From an uncultured Aquimarina sp. (lineage in GTDB: Bacteria > Bacteroidota > Bacteroidia > Flavobacteriales > Flavobacteriaceae), in assembly GCA_947495425.1 (NCBI GenBank), contig CANLYR010000010.1:1-64000 (forward strand): 64,000 nucleotides of DNA. The letters are read 5' to 3'. Shown one piece after another: positions 17,685 through 26,834 of this stretch. The notes below the pieces were generated by a model. That model was not told the origin of the DNA. It ran no database searches and saw only the letters and a list, made by a program, of their open reading frames with translations. Made by a program: the position numbers and the translations under genes. Every line of letters starts with the position of its first letter. Within the stretch, counting starts at the first letter, position 1.

Positions 17685-18001
17685 TTTCGTATATGTTTTG
17701 ATACCGTTTTATATGCTGTTTCCAAAATTTCAATGAGTAATTCTTTTCGAATATGGTTTATGTCAATATATGTCCAGCCACTTTTGCCCCAATGGTTATC
17801 GACGGGACAGATTGCCTTGTAAAACGTACAGAATTCAGTTTGGTCTTCAACGGTTAATTTCAAACAAGCTTTGGCTTTTTCGATTTCAAGGGGTGCAAAA
17901 ATTTTTCCATTAATTCGAAATGAAGGTACATTAAAATGTGTTTTCTCCTCTGCATTTTCAAAAGAAAGAGCTAATGTTCTAAAAGTTTCTGTATCGACCA
18001 T
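17681..18001 (-). CDS. MmcQ/YjbR-family protein
   Basis: 106 residues matching the whole YjbR/CyaY-like fold: TFRTLALSFENAEEKTHFNVPSF, then INGKIFAPL, CLKLTVEDQTEF and HWGKSGWTYIDI. The family is often called DNA-binding-like but its biochemical role is not established. Often paired with small VOC proteins, as here (4 bp overlap with the downstream gene). Its promoter would lie in the 133-bp gap before the M3 peptidase gene. Confidence 0.88.
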   Translation of the reverse strand: MVDTETFRTLALSFENAEEKTHFNVPSFRINGKIFAPLEIEKAKACLKLTVEDQTEFCTFYKAICPVDNHWGKSGWTYIDINHIRKELLIEILETAYKTVSKHIRK

Positions 18002-18134
18002 TTTTAATCATTCTGAATTTTTCAGCTCGTGTATTCGCAATGACTATACTCACGGCGATTACGATTTAAACGAAGCAATCTATTTGTTATAAAAAAGATT
18101 ACTTCGTTTTATTTCTTCATTATTACGTATATCT

Positions 18135-20300
18135 TTAAGACTTAGGAACTGGGAATCCTCTATCCTTCATCAAGGCTTCAATCTTAGCATCGCGCCCTCT
18201 AAATTTTCTATACGCATCTGCGGGATCCATGGCATTGCGTGGTGCAAATAGATATTTTACCAATTTGTCTGCTACTTCTTTGTCATAAAATCCACCCGGG
18301 GCTTCAGCAAAGGCTTCGGCAGCATCTGCTGTGAGTACATCTGCCCACATATAGCCATAATATGCTGTTGCATACCCTTCTCCAGAGAATACGTGTCCAA
18401 AATGGGGAGTGCGATGACGCATTACCAGTTCTTTTGGCATGTTTAGCTCGGCAAGGGTTTCTTTTTCATAAGCAGCTACGTCGATATCGGTAGGGTCTGC
18501 CAAATGAAATTTCATATCCATCAGCGCAGAGGCGAGGTATTCTGTAGTGCCAAACCCTTGATTAAAAGTCGCTGCCTCTTTTATTTTTTCTACTAGAGTT
18601 TTTGGCATTGGTTTTCCGGTTTTGTAGTGCACTAGGTAATTGTTTATCACTTTATCTGTAGATAACCAGCGCTCTAATAATTGTGACTGAAACTCGGTAT
18701 AATCACGTACGCCATTGTTTAATTGAGGATATCTCACTGCTGAAGAAAAATAGTGTAATGCATGCCCAAACTCATGAAAAAAGGTAGTCGCATCATCCCA
18801 GGATACCAAAACAGGCTCTCCGGGTGCTGGCTTTACAAAATTAGAATTGTTTGATCCTAATACCGTCTTTTCACCATCAAAGGTAGTGTGGCTTCTATAG
18901 GTTGTTGCCCAAGCACCAGAGCGTTTGCCGGTTCTGGCAAAGGGATCAAGATACCATAATCCAATATGTGCTCCAGATGTTTTGTCGTTTACTTCCCAAA
19001 CGTTAACATCTTCGTGAAATACAGGTACTGTACCTTCTGGTACAGGGGTGAATTTGAAATTAAATAATTCACCAGCGACAAAAAACATGGCTTCTCTTAA
19101 TTTGTCTAATTGCAGGTATTGTTTTACTTCATCAGAATCAAGGTCATATTTCTTTTTCCTTACTTTTTCTGCATAATAACGATAATCCCAGGGCTCAATA
19201 GTTATATTATCAGCATTGGCATCTGCTACAGCTTGCATGTCGGCTACTTCTTGTTGCACTCTAGCAATCGCTGCCGGCCATACGGCATTCATAAGCTTCA
19301 TTGCATTTTCAGGGTTTTTGGCCATTCGATTTTGTAATCGCCAATCTGCAAAATTATCATGCCCTAATAATCCCACACGCTCTTTTCTTAATTTCAGGAT
19401 TTTAGCAATATTTTCATTATTATCCTTATCATCCCCATTATCGCCACGAGAATAATAATTTTCCCACACTTTTTTTCGTAGGGCTCTTTCGTTAGAATAC
19501 GTAAGAAATGGATCCATAGAAGAACGCGTATTGGTTACTGCATATTTACCTTCTTGTCCGCGATCTGTAGCTGCTTTTGCATAGGATTTGATCAAAGGTT
19601 CTGATAAGCCACTTAGTTGATCTTTGGTGAGATACGTAACATATCCCTCTTCGTCTGCTAATATATTATCAGAGAAGTTGGTGTATAGCGCAGACAGTTC
19701 TTTGTTGATCGCTGCATAGCGTTTCTTTTTTTCGTCGTCCAGGGCTGCACCTTTCATAGCAAAATCATCATAGATGAGTTGTACAACTCTTTGTTGGTCT
19801 GCTTCTAATGGAGTGATTTTCGAATTGTCATACACAGTTTTGATGCGTTTAAACAATTCTGGATTTTGAGAGATTTTTGATCTAAACTCAGACAACACCG
19901 GGGCCATTTCTTTTTGAATTTCTCTAAACTCGGGTGAGGACATATTACTTCTCAAAATTCCATAATAGGTAAACACCCTGTTGAGCTCTGCTCCGGATTT
20001 TTCTAGTTCAACAATCGTATTATCAAAATTTGGCGGTTCTGGATTGCTTGTAATGGCATCTATTTCCTCCAGATTCATCTCCATTGCTTTTTCTAGCGCA
20101 GGCTTTACATCTGCAATATTCATTTGATCAAAAGCAGGAACTCCATTATAAGGCCCGGTCCATTCTGCCAGTAAAATATTTGACGTATTTTCTGTTGGTG
20201 TAGCTTCCACAGTTTCTTTCTTTTTATTACAACTTACAATAAAAACAAGAGCTGATATCGCTATTGTTTTATATAGTATTGAAATGTGTGAATTAATCAT
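18135..20300 (-). CDS. M3-family zinc metallopeptidase (Dcp-like), lipoprotein
   Basis: 721 residues. Signal peptide with lipobox ALVFIVSC (Cys24), so membrane-anchored in the periplasm or outer membrane. The catalytic HEFGHALHYF motif is at about residue 509, and the helical thimet-oligopeptidase channel fills the rest. The sequence DPFARTGKRSGAW and the C-terminal HVFSGEGYATAYYGYMWADV are typical of peptidyl-dipeptidase Dcp. It probably degrades short peptides after endopeptidases. It follows the M14 gene by 11 bp, so both should be cotranscribed as a peptide-scavenging pair. Confidence 0.92.
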   Translation of the reverse strand: MINSHISILYKTIAISALVFIVSCNKKKETVEATPTENTSNILLAEWTGPYNGVPAFDQMNIADVKPALEKAMEMNLEEIDAITSNPEPPNFDNTIVELEKSGAELNRVFTYYGILRSNMSSPEFREIQKEMAPVLSEFRSKISQNPELFKRIKTVYDNSKITPLEADQQRVVQLIYDDFAMKGAALDDEKKKRYAAINKELSALYTNFSDNILADEEGYVTYLTKDQLSGLSEPLIKSYAKAATDRGQEGKYAVTNTRSSMDPFLTYSNERALRKKVWENYYSRGDNGDDKDNNENIAKILKLRKERVGLLGHDNFADWRLQNRMAKNPENAMKLMNAVWPAAIARVQQEVADMQAVADANADNITIEPWDYRYYAEKVRKKKYDLDSDEVKQYLQLDKLREAMFFVAGELFNFKFTPVPEGTVPVFHEDVNVWEVNDKTSGAHIGLWYLDPFARTGKRSGAWATTYRSHTTFDGEKTVLGSNNSNFVKPAPGEPVLVSWDDATTFFHEFGHALHYFSSAVRYPQLNNGVRDYTEFQSQLLERWLSTDKVINNYLVHYKTGKPMPKTLVEKIKEAATFNQGFGTTEYLASALMDMKFHLADPTDIDVAAYEKETLAELNMPKELVMRHRTPHFGHVFSGEGYATAYYGYMWADVLTADAAEAFAEAPGGFYDKEVADKLVKYLFAPRNAMDPADAYRKFRGRDAKIEALMKDRGFPVPKS

Positions 20301-20311
20301 GAGTATTTGTT

Positions 20312-22792
20312 TTAAAGTCTAAATTTATTATTGTTTGTTAGAAAAATAGCATTGACAAAGAAAAGTTTTCCATTTTCCCAAAAAGATCGAAACAAAGGAT
20401 TGTCGACCATATAAATGATGCTGCCTTTTCCTATTCTGGTTTCACCAAAGACCAAAGAGTTTTGTAATCCTTCCAAAGCATCTTTACCAGCAAATCCAGC
20501 TATTTTTAGTGGCGCTTCCATATAAGCTATGTTATAGCCGTTTTGAAGCAATTTATAAGAATAATTGCCCAATTTAAGGCTAAAATAAGTGCTGTCATAT
20601 CCAAAAGCCATGGGGTGGGAGGAGTCTACTTTAGTTTTAAAAATACTGCCTGTAATAAAGTCTTTTACACTTTTGCGCTCGCGTTGATCATAAGGAGTGC
20701 GATTGCCTATAGAGTCTTTTTTCTTTTCTTCAGGGGTGTTCTTTTTTAGGTCAAACCCTTTCTTGTCTGCAAAAATATCAACTGCTTGAGCTAGGGCAAT
20801 TAGTTTTCCACCTTTTTGAATCCAATCTCTTAACGTACTCAAAGTACTTTTGCTTATTTGATCTTTATACGACCCATTGGGCATAATTAATACATCATAT
20901 ACACTAAGATCTACCGTGTTGAAATCATCACTAGCTATAGACGTGATAGGAAACTTTAATTGTTGTTCGAAGAAATGCCAAACTTCGCCGTAGCTCAACG
21001 AAGAAACACCCTTGCCTTTTAGGACCGCAATGCGTGGGTTGTTGATCAACTTTACATCGGGAGAACCAAAATCTACACCGCTAGTAGCAAAACTACTTGC
21101 TGTAGCATATAATTTTCGGTGATGCTTATTTGCAATATCGACAACAGTTTTATCATAATTCTTACTATTGCGATTATCACTTTTGGTAATCACCAAACTT
21201 CCCTTTTTAAAGTTGTCCCCATTGTTAGAAAAATCTTTTTCATTGAAGCGCACCTTAATTTTGTGTTGTAACAAATCTGCCATGAAGGCAGCATCATCAA
21301 TACTATTCCACTTTGTGATATATCCGGCACCCGTAGGGTTGATCGTATTTGTTGCAGTATTTTTTTCTTTAGGAGCATTTGCCGAGATTAGAGATGTAGT
21401 TGCAATAGCCTCAAGACCATAAGCATGAGGAATACTCCAGGCAGTAATATCATATGTAAGGGGATTACTTAGTTTGGCATCAGGTTCAAAAAGCACTTTA
21501 ACCATTTTACCTTTTGGTTGGTTGGTGTTGATCACTAATGCCCCGGTAGCAGTAATACTACCTTGTTTATTTTGTCTAAAATTAAACCCTGAAATTTTTG
21601 TAGCGTCAGAGAAACCATAATTGATCTCATGGGTATCTAATAGTTGGGTTAGCGCGTTGATCTTATCGGCTTCACCACTTAGTACATAGCTTTTATACTT
21701 CAGTTCCGAATTGTCAAAAAACTTTTTAAATTCTGTATTGAGTTGTGCGGCATTTTTTGATGAAATCTCAATAGTAGATAGCCCAGTAGTCGTATGATGC
21801 AAGGCACGGTCTTTTAGGGTTAGCACATAGCCTTCATCTGTTTGGATTCCTAATCCTGCACGTCCGTGTCCTGCTTGCTCGTAGGTCATACCTATAGCTC
21901 CCATAAATGTTGGATAGGTATCGCCATAGCTTGGGTATAGTAAATCAAAGCGCTCACGGGTAAAGAATAACCAACCTTCGGCATCAAAATATTTGGCATG
22001 ATTTTTACCAATTTGTGTCTGGAAATCGCGTTGCCAAGGGGTTATAATTTCATGAAATGGCTCTGCTGCAGGTGCAAAATAATACGGTTCGTTTATACCC
22101 TGCTCATGAAAATCTACATGAATATGCGGCATCCATGTATTGTATATTTTTAACCGTTGCGCGGTTTCAATCTGTGTGGCCCATGCCCAATCCCTGTTGA
22201 GATCAAAAAGATAATGATTAGGTCTACCTCCTGGCCAGGGTTCATGGTGTTCTGTAGCGTTTTGATCTATGGTATACGGTGTAGCTTTGACCTGATTGTA
22301 CCAATTCACATAACGATCGCGACCGTCGGGATTAATACATGGATCCATAATCACTACAGTATTTTGTAACCAATCTGATTTTTTAGTAATTAACTCATAT
22401 AAAGTGCTCATCGCAGCTTCTGTGCTCGATGCTTCATTTCCATGTACATTATAACTCAACCAAACTATTGCTATGTTGGGCGCAGAAGAACCTTTAACAA
22501 TCCCTGTGTTTTTGAGGTGATCTAATCGTATGTTTTCAATATTTTTTAGATTTTCTGGAGAAGAAATTATAGCATAGGTGAGGGGTCTGCGTTCATTTGT
22601 TTTTCCGTAGGTATGATAGGAAACTAATTCAGAATGATCTGCTACATGATTAAAATAGTGTATAACATCTGCATGACGTGTAAATTGATCTCCAATTTCA
22701 TATCCTAAAAATTCTGATGGAGATTGTAAAGTATTTTGTGCGTAAGAAAAAAAGGAAGTTACGACCAATAGCGCGAAGAATAGCTTTTTCAT
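20312..22792 (-). CDS. M14-family zinc carboxypeptidase, secreted
   Basis: 826 residues. Signal peptide ends ~19 (SFFSYAQ). The M14 catalytic domain occupies roughly 30-370: zinc ligands His117 and Glu120 in NVHGNEAS, with HVDFHEQG near 230 giving the third ligand, and conserved NPDGRDRYVNW. The rest (~380-826) includes a glutamine-amidotransferase-like segment (VLIMPNGSY, GGKLIALAQ) seen in large Bacteroidota M14 proteins. Likely trims C-terminal residues of peptides outside the inner membrane. No T9SS sorting tail. First gene of a two-gene operon with the M3 peptidase. Confidence 0.9.
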   Translation of the reverse strand: MKKLFFALLVVTSFFSYAQNTLQSPSEFLGYEIGDQFTRHADVIHYFNHVADHSELVSYHTYGKTNERRPLTYAIISSPENLKNIENIRLDHLKNTGIVKGSSAPNIAIVWLSYNVHGNEASSTEAAMSTLYELITKKSDWLQNTVVIMDPCINPDGRDRYVNWYNQVKATPYTIDQNATEHHEPWPGGRPNHYLFDLNRDWAWATQIETAQRLKIYNTWMPHIHVDFHEQGINEPYYFAPAAEPFHEIITPWQRDFQTQIGKNHAKYFDAEGWLFFTRERFDLLYPSYGDTYPTFMGAIGMTYEQAGHGRAGLGIQTDEGYVLTLKDRALHHTTTGLSTIEISSKNAAQLNTEFKKFFDNSELKYKSYVLSGEADKINALTQLLDTHEINYGFSDATKISGFNFRQNKQGSITATGALVINTNQPKGKMVKVLFEPDAKLSNPLTYDITAWSIPHAYGLEAIATTSLISANAPKEKNTATNTINPTGAGYITKWNSIDDAAFMADLLQHKIKVRFNEKDFSNNGDNFKKGSLVITKSDNRNSKNYDKTVVDIANKHHRKLYATASSFATSGVDFGSPDVKLINNPRIAVLKGKGVSSLSYGEVWHFFEQQLKFPITSIASDDFNTVDLSVYDVLIMPNGSYKDQISKSTLSTLRDWIQKGGKLIALAQAVDIFADKKGFDLKKNTPEEKKKDSIGNRTPYDQRERKSVKDFITGSIFKTKVDSSHPMAFGYDSTYFSLKLGNYSYKLLQNGYNIAYMEAPLKIAGFAGKDALEGLQNSLVFGETRIGKGSIIYMVDNPLFRSFWENGKLFFVNAIFLTNNNKFRL

Positions 22793-22916
22793 TGATAGAT
22801 TGAAATTTTAAAAATCGTAAAATACCGAGTTAAGTTTAAGATATAATCTGTATTAACTAAAATTTAGGATTTACAATCACAATCTGCCGTATATTTAGCA
22901 ACCAAAAAGAATATCT

Positions 22917-24512
22917 ATGCCTAGTGACTGTATTCCGTTTAGAGAAACGAATTACTTTTCATCCCTTATTTGTGATTATTTAGAAGAAAAAACTGAATTA
23001 CAGCAGTTCTATAATCGTTTTCCAAAAGTAGAGAATTTCAAAGCTCAGATAGAAGAGAAAGGACAATCTTTTTCTGATAAAAATAGAAGTGTACTTGTAG
23101 ATGTACTGAAACAACAATACAACACTGTTAATTATTCTGAGGATACTGGTAAAAATATAGCATTATTAGAAAAATCTTCTACTTTCACTATTATAACAGG
23201 GCATCAATTAAACCTTTTTACAGGGCCACTTTATTTTTTGTATAAAATTATCTCTACCATAAACCTTACCAAAGTTTTAAAAGAAAAACACCCTGAATTT
23301 GATTTTGTACCAGTGTATTGGATGGCAACAGAGGATCATGATTTTGATGAGATCAATTATTTTAATCTATTTGGGAAAAAGATTCAATGGAATCGAAATG
23401 ATGGAGGGGCAGTGGGCGTATTTGAAACCGAAGGATTGGATAAAGTTTTTGAGATTTTTTCTTCAGAAATAGGTATAGGAAAAAATGCAGAACAGTTAAA
23501 GTCACTTTTTAAAGAAGCATATCTCAAGCATACTAACCTCGCCGCTGCAACTAGGTATCTTGCTAATGAATTATTTGGTGTGTATGGTTTGGTTATTATT
23601 GATGGAGATGATCGTGAGTTGAAACGTCTTTTTATACCTTTTGTAGAAAAAGAGTTGCTAGAGCAAACTTCATATAATTCGGTAGTACCAAAAGTGAATC
23701 AACTGGGAGATTTGGGATATAAAGTTCAGGTGAACCCTAGGGAGATTAACCTTTTCTATTTGGCTGAAGGTTTGCGTGAGCGAATTATTGAAGAAAAAGG
23801 AAGATACTATGTAAATGAAACAGAAATCTCATGGAGCAAGAATGATGTGCTAAAAGAACTCCACGAGTTCCCCGAACGGTTTAGCCCTAATGTGATGATG
23901 CGACCCTTATATCAAGAGGTGATTTTGCCAAACCTTTGTTATATAGGTGGTGGTGGAGAGTTAGCCTATTGGTTAGAATTAAAAGATTATTTTAAAGCTG
24001 TAGATGTTCCGTTCCCAATGTTATTGCTACGTAACTCAGTATTGATGCAAACTCAAAAACAAGCCGAGAAAATTAAAAAATTGAATGTATCTGATGCAGA
24101 GTTATTTCTAAAACAACATGAATTAATCAACCGAAAAGTGCGACAAATCTCAAATATCGAGATCAATTTTGATCCACAACGTAAGCACTTACAAGAGCAG
24201 TTTAAAGCGATGTATGAATTAGCAGAACAAACTGATGTTACTTTTGGTAATGCTGTAAAAGCTCAGGAAGCAAAACAACTTAAAGGATTAGATACCTTAG
24301 AAAAACGGTTATTGAAAGCACAGAAAAGAAAGTTGAGCGATCACGTAAAGCGTTTAACAGCAATACAAAATGAGTTGTTTCCTGGTCAAAGTCTGCAAGA
24401 GCGTAATACCAATTTTTCAGAAATGTTCTTAGAGTATGGAGAAGATTTAATACCATTACTAATTGAGCATCTGGATCCGCTGAAAGGAGAGTTTTTTATT
24501 GTAAAGCGCTAA
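22917..24512 (+). CDS. bshC: Bacillithiol biosynthesis cysteine-adding enzyme BshC
   Basis: 531 residues, whole-length match to BshC: ITGHQLNLFTGPLYFLYKIISTINL near 95-120, VYWMATEDHDFDEINYF near 138, LPNLCYIGGGGELAYWLELK near 340 and a coiled-coil segment (~410-500). It adds Cys to glucosaminyl-malate as the last step of bacillithiol synthesis, the low-molecular-weight thiol of this phylum. BshA and BshB are not in the window. Its stop codon overlaps the end of the PNPOx-like gene by 4 bp, tail to tail. Confidence 0.96.
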   Translation: MPSDCIPFRETNYFSSLICDYLEEKTELQQFYNRFPKVENFKAQIEEKGQSFSDKNRSVLVDVLKQQYNTVNYSEDTGKNIALLEKSSTFTIITGHQLNLFTGPLYFLYKIISTINLTKVLKEKHPEFDFVPVYWMATEDHDFDEINYFNLFGKKIQWNRNDGGAVGVFETEGLDKVFEIFSSEIGIGKNAEQLKSLFKEAYLKHTNLAAATRYLANELFGVYGLVIIDGDDRELKRLFIPFVEKELLEQTSYNSVVPKVNQLGDLGYKVQVNPREINLFYLAEGLRERIIEEKGRYYVNETEISWSKNDVLKELHEFPERFSPNVMMRPLYQEVILPNLCYIGGGGELAYWLELKDYFKAVDVPFPMLLLRNSVLMQTQKQAEKIKKLNVSDAELFLKQHELINRKVRQISNIEINFDPQRKHLQEQFKAMYELAEQTDVTFGNAVKAQEAKQLKGLDTLEKRLLKAQKRKLSDHVKRLTAIQNELFPGQSLQERNTNFSEMFLEYGEDLIPLLIEHLDPLKGEFFIVKR

Positions 24513-25054
24513 GGTACCAGAAACGAGTTATTCCAGCCATTATCTTCTTTCTCGAAAAGCACGCGAATATGATTCGGTCTTTTTAAACGTAAATATTCAA
24601 TACGATATGGGATAATTTTGATTGCAGAGAAAAAATGTGCTCCTTCTAAATAATCCACTGCCGCCGCATTCTTGATTTCTTTACCTGGAGCCAGTTGAGT
24701 TGTGTAATCTTTTCTGGATTTTTGAGGAATACGATCCCAAATTGATTTTAGTGTTTGGCTGTTTGTAATCATTTTAGCTTTAGCCTGTATTGAAATTTGA
24801 ACTAATCTTTCTGAATCCAAAAATAGCATGCCCACAGTGTTTTGGTCCTTAATATGCGTTGTTTTTTTTGATCGTTTATCGGTGTATATTGTCATGTTTA
24901 GATCATCGTCCAGATCACGCAGCACTACGGTTCGCATTCTTGGCGCACCATGTATATCAGAGGTGGCTAATGTACAATATCTAAAAGGGTGTTTTGAGGT
25001 GTGTAAGGCTGCTTTTAAGTCTCTGATGATTGAAGAAAAGATGAGGTCTGGCAT
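24509..25054 (-). CDS. Pyridoxamine 5'-phosphate oxidase-like flavin protein
   Basis: 181 residues of the split-barrel FMN-binding fold: FRYCTLATSDIHGAPRMRTVVLRDLDDD at the start, then FYTDKRSKK-type phosphate-binding sequence (TIYTDKRSKKTTHIKD), and VQISIQAKAKM. The C-terminal RLKRPNHIRVLFEK is near the end. Similar to Alr4036-type PNPOx proteins, which are not always pyridoxine oxidases; the activity is therefore uncertain. A TAACTTTA box on the minus strand near 25076-25069 could be its -7 element. Confidence 0.85.
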   Translation of the reverse strand: MPDLIFSSIIRDLKAALHTSKHPFRYCTLATSDIHGAPRMRTVVLRDLDDDLNMTIYTDKRSKKTTHIKDQNTVGMLFLDSERLVQISIQAKAKMITNSQTLKSIWDRIPQKSRKDYTTQLAPGKEIKNAAAVDYLEGAHFFSAIKIIPYRIEYLRLKRPNHIRVLFEKEDNGWNNSFLVP

Positions 25055-25238
25055 TTTATATATTTTGTCTAAAGTTAATCAATTTACAGAGGAGAATCAA
25101 ACATCAAAATGATTCAAGTTACGTTGTGAAAACTTAGTATATGAAAAAGAATTTTGAGATTTATCGTTTGAAAATGCTGTGTCATCAATAAAGTTGAAAA
25201 TTATCTCTTTTAAGATTTCGGGGGTAGAAATTTAATTT

Positions 25239-25246
25239 TATTTTTG
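25239..25246 (+). promoter_or_regulatory. -7 promoter box (TATTTTTG) immediately before guaA
   Basis: A perfect TAnnTTTG whose last base is 4 bases from the guaA ATG at 25250. Since transcription normally begins 3-4 bases after this box, the transcript would be leaderless. A -33-like TTTC lies at 25216-25219, 19 bp upstream. Confidence 0.4.
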
Positions 25247-25249
25247 CCT

Positions 25250-26782
25250 ATGCAAAACAATAAGGTACTTATTCTAGACTTCGGGTCACAGGTAACACAA
25301 CTCATTGGGCGTCGTGTGAGAGAGCTCAATATCTATTCAGAAATACATCCATATAATAATCCTCCAAAAGATATTGATAGTTACAATGCTGTAATATTAT
25401 CGGGTAGCCCACTATCGGTTAGAGGTGATAATGTGGCGCATCCAGATTTAACTGAGGTTCGTGGTAAAAAACCATTGTTGGGCATTTGTTACGGGGCACA
25501 ATATCTTGCACATTTTGGAGGTGGACAAGTAGCAGCATCGAATACACGTGAGTATGGTCGCGCACATTTATCTCATGTAAGCGATACTCCACTGTTTCAA
25601 AATATTTCTGAAGGCTCACAAGTTTGGATGAGTCATAGTGATACCATTAAAGAACTACCAACCCATGGTAAGCTTTTAGCAAGTACTCATGATGTAGAAA
25701 ATGCTGCATTCATGATCGATGGCGAAGATACATATGCTATTCAATTTCATCCAGAAGTATATCATTCTAAAGATGGCACACAGCTCTTGAAGAATTTCTT
25801 GGTTCATATAGCCGGTGTTGCTCAAGATTGGACTCCGGATTCTTTTGTAGAAGAAACTGTGAGTAGTTTAAAAGAACAATTGGGCAATGATAAAGTAGTG
25901 TTAGGGCTTTCTGGAGGTGTAGATTCTTCGGTTGCAGCTATGCTACTTCATAAAGCCATCGGTAAAAACCTGCATTGTATTTTTGTGAATAATGGTTTGC
26001 TACGTAAGAATGAGTTTTCTGCGGTATTGGATCAATATGAAGGCATGGGTCTCAACGTAAAAGGAGTAGATGCTTCGGCACGTTTTTTGGAAGCTCTAGC
26101 AGGAGAAAGTGATCCTGAAAAAAAACGTAAAGCTATTGGGCGAGTGTTTATTGAAGTTTTTGATGATGAAGCGCATGCTATCGAAGATGTCTCGTGGTTA
26201 GCTCAGGGTACCATATATCCTGATGTCATAGAGAGTGTATCGGTAACCGGGGGACCTAGCGCTACCATAAAAAGTCATCATAATGTTGGGGGATTACCTG
26301 ATTATATGAAACTAAAGATAGTTGAACCCCTAAAGATGTTGTTTAAAGATGAGGTACGGCGTGTCGGCGCATCTATGAACATGGATAAGGAGTTATTGGG
26401 AAGACATCCTTTTCCGGGTCCGGGATTAGCTATTCGAATATTAGGAGATATCACCAGTGAAAAAGTTCGAATCTTACAAGAAGTAGATGCTATTTTTATT
26501 CATGGATTGAAAGAAAATGGATTGTATGATAAAGTATGGCAAGCTGGAGCAATTTTATTGCCAGTACAAAGCGTTGGAGTGATGGGAGATGAACGTACGT
26601 ATGAAAATTGTGTAGCATTAAGAGCAGTAGAAAGTACAGACGGAATGACCGCAGATTGGGTGAATCTTCCTTATGAATTTTTACAAAAAACATCTAATGC
26701 AATAATAAACAGGGTAAAAGGCGTTAATAGAGTAGTATATGACATTAGTTCTAAACCTCCTGCAACTATAGAATGGGAATAG
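25250..26782 (+). CDS. guaA: GMP synthase (glutamine-hydrolysing)
   Basis: 510 residues from ATG 25250; an in-frame TTG six bases upstream overlaps the promoter box and is less likely. Class I glutaminase domain (~1-190) with nucleophile Cys in GICYGAQYL and the His-Glu pair in HPEVYHS; ATP pyrophosphatase domain with PP-loop SGGVDSSVA near 222; C-terminal dimerisation domain ending KPPATIEWE. It converts XMP to GMP. Followed after 52 bp by the LysM protein gene, possibly on one transcript. Confidence 0.98.
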   Translation: MQNNKVLILDFGSQVTQLIGRRVRELNIYSEIHPYNNPPKDIDSYNAVILSGSPLSVRGDNVAHPDLTEVRGKKPLLGICYGAQYLAHFGGGQVAASNTREYGRAHLSHVSDTPLFQNISEGSQVWMSHSDTIKELPTHGKLLASTHDVENAAFMIDGEDTYAIQFHPEVYHSKDGTQLLKNFLVHIAGVAQDWTPDSFVEETVSSLKEQLGNDKVVLGLSGGVDSSVAAMLLHKAIGKNLHCIFVNNGLLRKNEFSAVLDQYEGMGLNVKGVDASARFLEALAGESDPEKKRKAIGRVFIEVFDDEAHAIEDVSWLAQGTIYPDVIESVSVTGGPSATIKSHHNVGGLPDYMKLKIVEPLKMLFKDEVRRVGASMNMDKELLGRHPFPGPGLAIRILGDITSEKVRILQEVDAIFIHGLKENGLYDKVWQAGAILLPVQSVGVMGDERTYENCVALRAVESTDGMTADWVNLPYEFLQKTSNAIINRVKGVNRVVYDISSKPPATIEWE

Positions 26783-26834
26783 AACAATGTTACATTCTTG
26801 TTTTTGGAGTCAGGGAATTAAAAAAAGAAATCGA

